Shown here piece by piece: positions 35,873 to 43,400 of a DNA stretch of 64,000 nt (positions within the stretch are counted from its first letter, which is position 1; every line of letters begins with the position of its first letter). The position numbers and the translations under genes were made by a program. Source of the stretch: Gloeothece verrucosa PCC 7822 (GTDB lineage Bacteria; Cyanobacteriota; Cyanobacteriia; Cyanobacteriales; Microcystaceae); the NCBI RefSeq assembly GCF_000147335.1, contig NC_014501.1, positions 4,294,001-4,358,000 on the forward strand, written 5' to 3'. The notes under the pieces are model-generated. The model saw only the letters and a program-made list of their open reading frames with translations, had not been told where the DNA came from and searched no databases.

Positions 35873-37957
35873 CTATAAATGTTGCAAGATTAGATGATGA
35901 CGTTCAGTTAATCCGGCTTTCCAGTTGGGTTCAACCACAATTGTGCTAATTTTTTCGACAATGATGGCAGGGCCAATAATTTGATCTAATGGTTGTAAGT
36001 CTTCTCGCCGATAAACGGGGGTATCATGCCAAGTGTCAGCCGCAAACATTTTCACTGTCTCAACAGGTGCAGGAGGTTCATTGATAGCACGAGTGCGGCT
36101 AATTAAGGGTTCTTCAGGAGTATCCATTGTTTGAATAATTTCGACTGAAACTGATTCAACTAATAAGGGTTTTTCGGCTTGGATAAACCCGTATCGAGAT
36201 TTATGTTCTGTCTCAAATTCTTGCCGCATTACCGTTACATCATCAGCAAAATCCACCATTAAAGTCGAGTCGGTTCCTAAATATTTTAAGTTGACTTTTT
36301 GCACAATTTGCTCATCTTTAATGGTTTCATCGCGGTTGAGTTCTGTTCTGGCTTGATTTTCTAATACTTTCATTAACTGTTGTAATTGCGGAATTAATTC
36401 TGATGTTAAAGGTTGTTCTACTCCTCCCTCTCTAATGGCCCTGACATCAGCTAATCCCATTCCATAAGCCGATAATACCCCCGCATAAGGATGAAGAAAG
36501 ATCTTTTTCATGCCTAAAGTATCGGCAATTAAACAGGCAACTTGTGCCCCGGCCCCCCCAAAACAACAAAGGGTATATTGAGTGACATCATAACCCCTTT
36601 GTAGCGATATTTTTTTGATCGCATTGGCCATATTTTCGACGGCAATGGCAATAAATCCGGCGGCAATTTGTTCAGGTGTAGAATGGTTATTAATCTCCTG
36701 AGATAAGCGGCTAAATTTTTCGATGACAATCTCTTTATCTAGCGGTAAATTGCCATCAATGCCAAAAACTGAGGGGAAATATTGAGGATGAATTTTGCCT
36801 AACATTACATTAGCATCCGTCACCGCTAATGAGCCGCCTCGACGATAACAAGCCGGACCAGGATTTGCCCCCGCAGATTCCGGGCCGACCCGAAAACTAG
36901 ACCCATCAAAAAACAAAATTGAACCCCCGCCGGCAGCAATAGTATTAATAGCTAAAACCGGTACCCGCATCCGCGCCCCGGCGATTTCGTTTTCTAATTG
37001 TCGTTCATATTCCCCTTTAAAATGAGCGACATCAGTGGAAGTTCCTCCCATATCAAAGGTAATAATTTTTTCAAATCCTGCCCTTAAACTGGTTTGGACT
37101 GCACCGACAATGCCGCCAGCAGGACCCGATAAAATACTATCTTTTCCTTGAAATTGTTGGGCATCCACTAAACCCCCGTCTGATTTCATAAACATTAATC
37201 TGATCCCCGGTAATTGACCGGCCACTTGATTAACATAGCGGCGTAGAATTGGGGTTAAATAAGCATCAACTACGGTGGTATCTCCTCGCATTACTAATTT
37301 CATTAATGGACTCACTTGGTGAGAGATAGAAATTTGCATAAAGCCGATTTTTTGGGCAATAGCGGCTACTTGTTGTTCATGATTCGGATAGCGATAACTG
37401 TGCATTAAAACAATGGCACAACTCCGAATACCACTATCATAAGCTGATTGTAAATCCTTGGTAACTTGTTCAATATTGACAGGACTTAATTCATTTCCGT
37501 TGGCATCATAACGTTCCCATACTTCTATCACCCTTTCATAAAGCATCGTGGGTAAAATAATCTGACGGGCAAAAATATCAGGACGGTTTTGGTAGCCAAT
37601 TCGTAAAGCATCTTTAAATCCTTTAGTAATTAGAAGAACCACTTGATCGCCTTTTCTTTCTAATAGCGCATTTGTCGCTACAGTTGTTCCCATTTTTACC
37701 ACTTCTATTTCGGCGGTAGGAATGGGTTCATTTTTAGCCAGGCTTAAAATATCTCTAATGCCTTGGATGACTGCATCTTGATATTGTTCAGGATTTTCTG
37801 AAAGTAATTTATAGACAATCACCCACTGATGGTTAGCAAGAGGAACAATTAAAAATCTGTCAGGATGTTTTGAGAGTTTGTCTATAATTGACGGATTATC
37901 TGTTACCGCGACCATATCGGTAAATGTGCCGCCTCTATCAGCAAATAATTTTAGCAT
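35873..37957 (-). CDS. hyuA: hydantoinase A / 5-oxoprolinase alpha-type subunit
   Basis: The ATG at 37957 (MLKLFADRGGTFTDMVAV) starts exactly at the conserved phosphate-binding strand RGGTFTD; a frame extension to 38026 lacks homology. The 694 residues show the ASKHA ATPase features: VVKMGTTVATNALLERKG, KIITFDMGGTSTDVAHFKG, FRVGPESAGANPGPACYRRG and CCFGGAGAQVACLIADTLG. It is the ATP-dependent half of the HyuA/HyuB enzyme. HyuB is 2.2 kb downstream on the same strand beyond three intervening genes. Confidence 0.9.
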   Translation of the reverse strand: MLKLFADRGGTFTDMVAVTDNPSIIDKLSKHPDRFLIVPLANHQWVIVYKLLSENPEQYQDAVIQGIRDILSLAKNEPIPTAEIEVVKMGTTVATNALLERKGDQVVLLITKGFKDALRIGYQNRPDIFARQIILPTMLYERVIEVWERYDANGNELSPVNIEQVTKDLQSAYDSGIRSCAIVLMHSYRYPNHEQQVAAIAQKIGFMQISISHQVSPLMKLVMRGDTTVVDAYLTPILRRYVNQVAGQLPGIRLMFMKSDGGLVDAQQFQGKDSILSGPAGGIVGAVQTSLRAGFEKIITFDMGGTSTDVAHFKGEYERQLENEIAGARMRVPVLAINTIAAGGGSILFFDGSSFRVGPESAGANPGPACYRRGGSLAVTDANVMLGKIHPQYFPSVFGIDGNLPLDKEIVIEKFSRLSQEINNHSTPEQIAAGFIAIAVENMANAIKKISLQRGYDVTQYTLCCFGGAGAQVACLIADTLGMKKIFLHPYAGVLSAYGMGLADVRAIREGGVEQPLTSELIPQLQQLMKVLENQARTELNRDETIKDEQIVQKVNLKYLGTDSTLMVDFADDVTVMRQEFETEHKSRYGFIQAEKPLLVESVSVEIIQTMDTPEEPLISRTRAINEPPAPVETVKMFAADTWHDTPVYRREDLQPLDQIIGPAIIVEKISTIVVEPNWKAGLTERHHLILQHL

Positions 37958-38104
37958 ATTTTTTAAGTAACTTTTGTATTTTAAGGCTTTTATTGTTATA
38001 AATTGGCAATGGTTTTTGCAAACCAAGTCGCCGCACTACCATTTGTTTCTTCGCTAAGACGTTCTATTGTTTGTTCTAATAACTATTGATAATCAACTTT
38101 AAAC

Positions 38105-38431
38105 TTATTTTTCCGTTGACTCCTTTGCGCCAATTCCTAAATTATTAAATGTACTTTTAATATCATTCCAAGTTAATCCGCAGTAGTAATAGTGCTTCTG
38201 TCTGAGATTAACTAGATAATATCCTGGTTTACCCCCATTCAAGCGAAATAATTCAATCATAATTTGAGTTGGCTGTAATCCAAACCGATGCAACCTATCT
38301 TCTAATGCCAAAGATACAGGGACATTTTGAGGATTATAAAAAATGCGAGTGCCGGGTTTAAAATACCACGTTGCGCCTTCCCGTCTAACAATAAGATAAT
38401 CTAAGGGATGAGTAAGGCTTGTAGTTGACAT
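38105..38431 (-). CDS. hypothetical protein, 108 aa
   Basis: A soluble basic protein with LDYLIVRREGATWYFKPGTR, a Tyr-rich GGKPGYYLVNLRQKHYYYCG segment and TWNDIKSTFNNLGIG. It looks like a compact alpha/beta domain of a conserved cyanobacterial family, but I do not recognise it. It sits on the minus strand between the NADAR gene and hyuA. No signal peptide, no membrane segment. Confidence 0.6.
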   Translation of the reverse strand: MSTTSLTHPLDYLIVRREGATWYFKPGTRIFYNPQNVPVSLALEDRLHRFGLQPTQIMIELFRLNGGKPGYYLVNLRQKHYYYCGLTWNDIKSTFNNLGIGAKESTEK

Positions 38432-38494
38432 AAGTTATACTCAAAAATAAAAATAACTCTTAAATAATTGTAGCAATTGCTCTCTTTCAAGATC

Positions 38495-38932
38495 TTAAGC
38501 GCGTAAAATTTCCCGCACAGCCATCAAAATTTCTCCTAGGCGATTTTTTCCAGTGCCATCTGCACCACATCCCCAATAATAATCAATGGGAGAATTTTCG
38601 ACTATTAATTCATCTCCAGTTTGTAACAAAATTTCCCGAATATCAGCATGAGTGGTAAATTTTTGCCATACTGCCCTTTTCATAATCTCATCTTTTATCT
38701 CTTCCCAGTCACTTCGTAAAGGATAGCGTCTATCCCGTCCCATCTTAGCCGCATCTTTAGGGGTTTTTGCCTTTCTAATCTGATCTTGCCAAGGATGATT
38801 GGGAAATTTTTGGGCCTGAAAATAATGTTCAGAAGTGGGCCACCAAAAACCTTCTAACTCGAAACCGTGTTGAGAAAAGTTTGAAAAACACCCATAAGGT
38901 TGTTCACGGGTACTATAAAAATAAATTGCCAT
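38495..38932 (-). CDS. NADAR-family protein (YbiA-like N-glycosidase)
   Basis: A 145-residue NADAR domain: IYFYSTREQPYGCFSNFSQH at the N-terminus, WWPTSEHYFQAQKF (about residues 30-43), AAKMGRDRRYPLRSDWEEIK and SPIDYYWGCGADGTGKNRLG at the C-terminus, all family hallmarks. YbiA-type members hydrolyse the N-glycosidic bond of early riboflavin intermediates; other NADARs remove ADP-ribose adducts. Two RibD-type reductases occur elsewhere in the window, but no linked toxin is present. Confidence 0.9.
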   Translation of the reverse strand: MAIYFYSTREQPYGCFSNFSQHGFELEGFWWPTSEHYFQAQKFPNHPWQDQIRKAKTPKDAAKMGRDRRYPLRSDWEEIKDEIMKRAVWQKFTTHADIREILLQTGDELIVENSPIDYYWGCGADGTGKNRLGEILMAVREILRA

Positions 38933-38970
38933 AGTTTTTTGCTAAAAATAAGTGTATTATCTTATAATAC

Positions 38971-38999
38971 AAAAAAAACCGGTGAGCGACTGCCCACCC
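38971..38999 (-). terminator. rho-independent terminator of nrtP
   Basis: On the minus strand GGTGGG pairs with CTCACC around a short loop and is followed by GG and eight T. It lies 40 nt after the nrtP stop, in the gap before the NADAR gene. Confidence 0.6.
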
Positions 39000-39038
39000 G
39001 AGAAGATATATCAAGGTATTAAGGGGGAAATTTAAGGT

Positions 39039-40553
39039 TTAAAGCCGCTTAACTTGAAAATCTGGGTCAGTTTCTACAGGAACCCCATCGAGTTGATATT
39101 GAGGTTCGGCTTCAAGTTTGTCAGCAAAAGATCCTTTGGGTTCTTTAAGGAAGAAACCACACATAAAAGCACAAACCATTGCTGTCAAACCCATTGTGGT
39201 AAATAGAGTCGTCGCATCCGTTAAACTGTAAATCGTCAGATAAACCACACCGCCGAAATTCCCATAAGCACCCACATTACCAGCAATTTGTCCGGTAATT
39301 TCCTTTTTAATCAGAGGAACGATGCTAAAGGTCGCCCCACAACCGGCCTGAGCAAAGTAAGCCGAAAACATTGTAACAGCAATCGCTAAAGGAATGGGCC
39401 AACTCGCATTAATAAAATGAGCCGATAAATAACCTACCCCTATGCCGGCACTGAGAATGGTCATAGTCCATTTGCGAGAACCGAATTTATCGGAAATTAA
39501 ACCGCCACTCGGACGAGAAATTAAATTAAAGAAAGGATAACTCGCCGCCAGCATGGCTGCAATATGATGATCTAAAGAAAAAGTCTTTTCAAAAAAGGCC
39601 GGAAGCATGGAAACAGCCGCTAATTCTGAGCCAAAATTGGTGACATAAGTAAATTCAAGCAAAGCCACTTGACGAAAATTATAACGTTGCTCAGGGGTGA
39701 AAGTTTTGCCACCATTGAGGACTTCGCGGTTAACGCGCCAAGCTTGATAAGTTTGATAAGCATATAAAGCAGCCAACAACGCCCAAACCAGATACATTTG
39801 ACTAACGCTCAAGAATTTGACCATTTCCAAGCGCCAAGCGAGTAAACCCAAGGCGAAAATTAAGCCAAAATTCATGATAATCATTGCCCAAAAACTCTTA
39901 GCGCTGGTGACTTCCATCGCGCCATTTTTCTTAGGACGGCGATAAGCTTTACCGGGGGGTGTATCTTGAACATTGTTGTAATAAATAATTCCGTAAACTG
40001 CCGCGATAATGCCGGTTAAAGCGATAGCCAAACGCCAGTTAGAAGCACTTCCTGCCATAAAGCTTGTGCTAACTGCAATCATAGGGAGGGCAAACTCTGC
40101 CCCAAAAGCCCCAAAATTGCCCCAACCGCCATAAACTCCTTGAGCAATACCAATCTCTTTAGGGGAAAACCATTCAGCCACCATGCGAATTCCCACCACA
40201 AAGCCTGAGCCGACGATGCCCATCAATAGGCGACTCCAAACCAATTGATCGAAACTTGTAGAGAAAGCCGTCGCCAAACAAGGAACAGCCGCAAACATTA
40301 ACAGACAGCTATAAGTGATCCTCGGCCCGAATTTATCCAATAACATTCCGATAATAATACGAGCCGGAATGGTCAGCGCTAAGTTACAAATTCCTACGAT
40401 TTTTATTTGCTCAGGCGTTAATCCTAAATCCTTGGCAATAGTTGTAGCAAAAGGCGCAAAATTAAACCAACAAACAAAGGTGAGGAAAAAGGCGAACCAA
40501 CTCAAATGTAATATCTTATATTTTCCTCGCAACTGCCACATTTCTTTGAGCAT
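39039..40553 (-). CDS. nrtP: nitrate/nitrite porter of the NNP family (MFS)
   Basis: A 504-residue major-facilitator protein with about 12 membrane segments. Both NNP nitrate signatures are present: QGVYGGWGNFGAFGAEF (about 138-154) and AGNVGAYGNFGGVVYL (about 427-442), plus the MFS loop LLDKFGPRITYS. It imports nitrate, and probably nitrite, by proton symport. It is divergent from nrtABCD across a 511-bp regulatory region, so the genome carries both high-affinity transport types side by side. The C-terminal tail (about 40 residues) is cytosolic. Confidence 0.92.
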   Translation of the reverse strand: MLKEMWQLRGKYKILHLSWFAFFLTFVCWFNFAPFATTIAKDLGLTPEQIKIVGICNLALTIPARIIIGMLLDKFGPRITYSCLLMFAAVPCLATAFSTSFDQLVWSRLLMGIVGSGFVVGIRMVAEWFSPKEIGIAQGVYGGWGNFGAFGAEFALPMIAVSTSFMAGSASNWRLAIALTGIIAAVYGIIYYNNVQDTPPGKAYRRPKKNGAMEVTSAKSFWAMIIMNFGLIFALGLLAWRLEMVKFLSVSQMYLVWALLAALYAYQTYQAWRVNREVLNGGKTFTPEQRYNFRQVALLEFTYVTNFGSELAAVSMLPAFFEKTFSLDHHIAAMLAASYPFFNLISRPSGGLISDKFGSRKWTMTILSAGIGVGYLSAHFINASWPIPLAIAVTMFSAYFAQAGCGATFSIVPLIKKEITGQIAGNVGAYGNFGGVVYLTIYSLTDATTLFTTMGLTAMVCAFMCGFFLKEPKGSFADKLEAEPQYQLDGVPVETDPDFQVKRL

Positions 40554-40816
40554 TTATTACCTCCATTAAGCAAACTCTAGCTTTGTGCTGTATAACTTAT
40601 GTAAATTCAATCAATAAAAATTGCTAATTTTTTAGGTCATATACAATTTATATATATTCCGACATTTAAAAATATCCTTCGCTTCCTTTTACTAAAGTTA
40701 ATAACCCTAAACTCTTTAGTGCTTGGTTCTAAAGCAGAGCCTAAATATAAGAGAAAAAATTTATTATTTTTGCCTCTCTTACTTAATAAGAATCACATTG
40801 TTTTTCTCGAGCTTTC

Positions 40817-40830
40817 GTATCTTTTGTTAC
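40817..40830. promoter_or_regulatory. NtcA-type binding site
   Basis: GTATCTTTTGTTAC is an exact match to the GTA-N8-TAC consensus of NtcA, the global nitrogen regulator. It lies in the nrtP/nrtA divergent region, 264 nt from the nrtP start and 235 nt from the nrtA start. No canonical -10 was found at the usual 22-nt spacing on either side, so which promoter it serves is unclear. Confidence 0.55.
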
Positions 40831-40852
40831 AAAAATTTATAAATAATGGGTT

Positions 40853-40870
40853 AATTGCATAAACGCAATT
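40853..40870. promoter_or_regulatory. LysR-type dyad (AATTGC-N6-GCAATT)
   Basis: A perfect inverted repeat with 6-bp arms contains the T-N11-A core expected of LysR-family operators such as NtcB sites. It stands 23 nt from the NtcA-type site. Confidence 0.4.
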
Positions 40871-40946
40871 CTTTTTCTGCATCTATTTGGCTCTCTTAAC
40901 AAAATGCAACACATCTATGTAAAAAACGCATCGACCGCAATACTTT

Positions 40947-40960
40947 GTTACAAAAACTAC
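40947..40960. promoter_or_regulatory. near-consensus NtcA-type site upstream of nrtA
   Basis: GTTACAAAAACTAC matches GTA-N8-TAC with one mismatch, 105 nt before the nrtA ATG. TAGATT about 28 nt downstream could be a -10, but the spacing is longer than typical NtcA promoters. Confidence 0.35.
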
Positions 40961-41064
40961 AGTTCTCTCGATGCAAGAATGTCAATTTTAGATTACCCAT
41001 TGGTTAGCTAAACCAAGTTTTAAATTGCTTCAGTGTGAGTTGTCCAAATCCCTAGTAAAGCCCT

Positions 41065-42390
41065 ATGACCAGATTATCGAGAAGAAAATTCATCATTACA
41101 GCAGGTGCAACCGCAGCAGGCACATTAATTATTCATGGCTGTAGCAGTCCTAGCAACGAAACGACCACCACTAACTCAAGTCCTGTAGCGGCTTCAGCAA
41201 CAGGGACAAAAGACGGACCAGAAGTCACCACAGCCAAATTAGGATTTATTGCCCTAACGGATGCAGCCCCCCTAATTATTGCCAAAGAAAAAGGCTTATT
41301 TGATAAATATGGGATGACCGAGGTAGAAGTGCTAAAACAAGCCTCTTGGCCCGTCACCCGCGATAATCTAGAACTCGGTTCTGGTGGAGGAGGAATCGAT
41401 GGGGCCCACATCCTTAGTCCTATGCCTTATTTAATGACCTTGGGAACCATCACCAAAACCAAGCAACCGGTACCCATGTATCTTTTAGCCCGACTCAATG
41501 TCAATGGTCAGGCCATCTCTGTTTCAAATAATTATCAAGATTTAAAATTAAGAACCGATACTAAAGCCCTGAAAGCGGCACTGAGTAAAACCAAATCTTC
41601 AGGCAAAGAAATGAAAGCGGCTGTTACCTTTCCTGGGGGAACCCATGACCTGTGGATGCGCTATTGGTTAGCCGCAGGAGGTATAGATCCGAATAAAGAC
41701 ATTTCTGTGGTTCCTGTGCCGCCCCCGCAAATGGTTGCTAATATGAAAGTCGGCAACATGGAAGCCTTTTGTGTTGGGGAACCTTGGAACGCTCAATTAG
41801 TCAATCAAAAACTCGGTTATACGGCTTTAGTCACCGGTGAACTGTGGAAAGATCACCCGGAAAAAGCCTTAACATTAAGGAAAGATTGGACCGATAAAAA
41901 TCCTAAAGCCGCCAAAGCAATTCTCATGGCCGTCATGGAAGCACAGCAGTGGTGCGATAAGCCAGAGAATCGAGAAGAAATGTGTCAAATTATCTCTCAA
42001 GATAAATGGTTAAAAGTACCGGCAGCCGATATTATCGGACGGTCTAAAGGAGAGATAGATTATGGCACAGGAGAAGTCAAAAAAGACTTTCCTCAATTAA
42101 TGAAATACTGGTCAGATCATGCCTCTTATCCTTATAAAAGTCACGATCTGTGGTTTTTAACAGAAGAAATTCGTTGGGGCTATATTCCCGCCGATACCGA
42201 TACAAAAAAATTAGTCGATGAAGTTAACCGCGAAGACTTATGGCGAGAAGCCGCTTCTGAACTTAAAGTCGCTGAAGCCGATATTCCTAAGAGTCCTTCT
42301 CGGGGGGTTGAAACTTTCTTTGATGGGGTGAAATTTGACCCAGAAAAACCCGAAGAGTATTTAAAATCTCTGAAAATTAAAAAGGTTTAG
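41065..42390 (+). CDS. nrtA: nitrate ABC transporter substrate-binding lipoprotein
   Basis: A 441-residue solute-binding protein. The N-terminus has twin Arg (LSRRKFIITAGATAAG) and lipobox IIHGC, so it is an anchored lipoprotein, possibly exported by Tat. The NrtA/CmpA family is clear: LGFIALTDAAPLIIAKEKGL, GIDGAHILSPMPYLM, GGTHDLWMRYWLAAGGIDP (H194) and GEPWNAQLVNQKLGYTAL ending with HPEK (K267). Bicarbonate-binding CmpA is the close alternative; the neighbouring nrtP and the Lys in the HPEK position favour nitrate. First gene of nrtABCD. Confidence 0.85.
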   Translation: MTRLSRRKFIITAGATAAGTLIIHGCSSPSNETTTTNSSPVAASATGTKDGPEVTTAKLGFIALTDAAPLIIAKEKGLFDKYGMTEVEVLKQASWPVTRDNLELGSGGGGIDGAHILSPMPYLMTLGTITKTKQPVPMYLLARLNVNGQAISVSNNYQDLKLRTDTKALKAALSKTKSSGKEMKAAVTFPGGTHDLWMRYWLAAGGIDPNKDISVVPVPPPQMVANMKVGNMEAFCVGEPWNAQLVNQKLGYTALVTGELWKDHPEKALTLRKDWTDKNPKAAKAILMAVMEAQQWCDKPENREEMCQIISQDKWLKVPAADIIGRSKGEIDYGTGEVKKDFPQLMKYWSDHASYPYKSHDLWFLTEEIRWGYIPADTDTKKLVDEVNREDLWREAASELKVAEADIPKSPSRGVETFFDGVKFDPEKPEEYLKSLKIKKV

Positions 42391-42393
42391 TTA

Positions 42394-42425
42394 GTAGTCA
42401 TTAGTCATTAGTCATTAGTCATTGG
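42394..42425. repeat. heptanucleotide STRR repeat between nrtA and nrtB
   Basis: AGTCATT is repeated in tandem four times or more, followed by a C/T tract (42426-42456). Short tandem heptamers of this kind are a known class in cyanobacteria. The array occupies the nrtA-nrtB gap and could act as an mRNA processing or stability spacer. Confidence 0.7.
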
Positions 42426-42515
42426 TACTTTCCCCTTTCCCCCTTCCCCTTTCCCCAATCTCACTGTTAACTTTATTGGGAGTCTACCTACTTACTTGCT
42501 GTTGCCTAAATAAAA

Positions 42516-43358
42516 ATGAATCCTACTCTAAAAATTAGAAATAAGAAAAACCCTTGGCTAACTTCCTTAGTCGCCTTATTTAACAAATCTCCGAGAAAAA
42601 TTATTGCCCCTATTATTGCTCTGGGGATATTCTTAACAATTTGGCAAATCCTTTGTTCAGGAGAAAACCCTAATTTACCTTCTCCGTTAACGGTTTTAAA
42701 AGAGACTTGGAACCCCTTGATTATTAACCCATTTTATGATAATGGCGGCACAGACAAAGGCTTATTTTGGCAAATATTAGCCAGTTTACAACGGGTAGGC
42801 ATAGGTTTTTCCCTAGCCGCGCTAGTAGGAATTAGTGTAGGGGTTCTGATCGGTGCAAGTCCGTTAATGTACGATGCCTTAGACCCAATATTTCAAGTCT
42901 TAAGAACCATTCCCCCTTTAGCCTGGTTACCCATATCCTTAGCCGCCTTTCGGCAATCCGATCCATCAGCCATCTTTGTAATATTCATTACAGCAATTTG
43001 GCCAATCATCATCAACACCACCGTAGGAGTACAACAAATCCCTCAAGACTATCGCAACGTCTCACGAGTCTTACAACTCTCAAAAATAGAATACTTCTTT
43101 AACATATTAATCCCCTCCGCCGTCCCTTACATCTTCACCGGACTAAGAATAGGAATCGGCTTATCATGGTTAGCCATCGTAGCCGCAGAAATGTTAGTCG
43201 GAGGAGTCGGAATCGGCTTTTTCATCTGGGACGCTTACAACAGTTCACGCCTAGGACAAATCATACTCGCCCTAATCTACGTCGGAGTCGTCGGCCTCTT
43301 ACTAGACAGAATGGTCGGATTTATCGGTAACCTCATCGTCCCAGAAGAACAAAAATAA
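42516..43358 (+). CDS. nrtB: nitrate ABC transporter permease
   Basis: A 280-residue permease of the NrtB/SsuC/TauC type with about six membrane segments. LTIWQILCSGENPNLPSP follows TM1, and LAALVGISVGVLIGASPLMY and LRTIPPLAWLPISLAAF belong to the transmembrane core. The ABC-coupling loop SRVLQLSKIEYFFNILIPSA resembles the EAA motif. The 3' half of the gene uses noticeably more C-ending codons than nrtA. It lies 125 nt after nrtA and 42 nt before nrtC. Confidence 0.88.
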   Translation: MNPTLKIRNKKNPWLTSLVALFNKSPRKIIAPIIALGIFLTIWQILCSGENPNLPSPLTVLKETWNPLIINPFYDNGGTDKGLFWQILASLQRVGIGFSLAALVGISVGVLIGASPLMYDALDPIFQVLRTIPPLAWLPISLAAFRQSDPSAIFVIFITAIWPIIINTTVGVQQIPQDYRNVSRVLQLSKIEYFFNILIPSAVPYIFTGLRIGIGLSWLAIVAAEMLVGGVGIGFFIWDAYNSSRLGQIILALIYVGVVGLLLDRMVGFIGNLIVPEEQK

Positions 43359-43400
43359 CCCCTTTGCGCCCTTCAAAAAAATCTTAATTTAACATAACCC

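Noticed and set aside
40554..41064. Riboswitch or small gene in the nrtP/nrtA gap
   Set aside because: No frame of useful length and no riboswitch-like fold apparent; protein-binding sites explain the visible structure.
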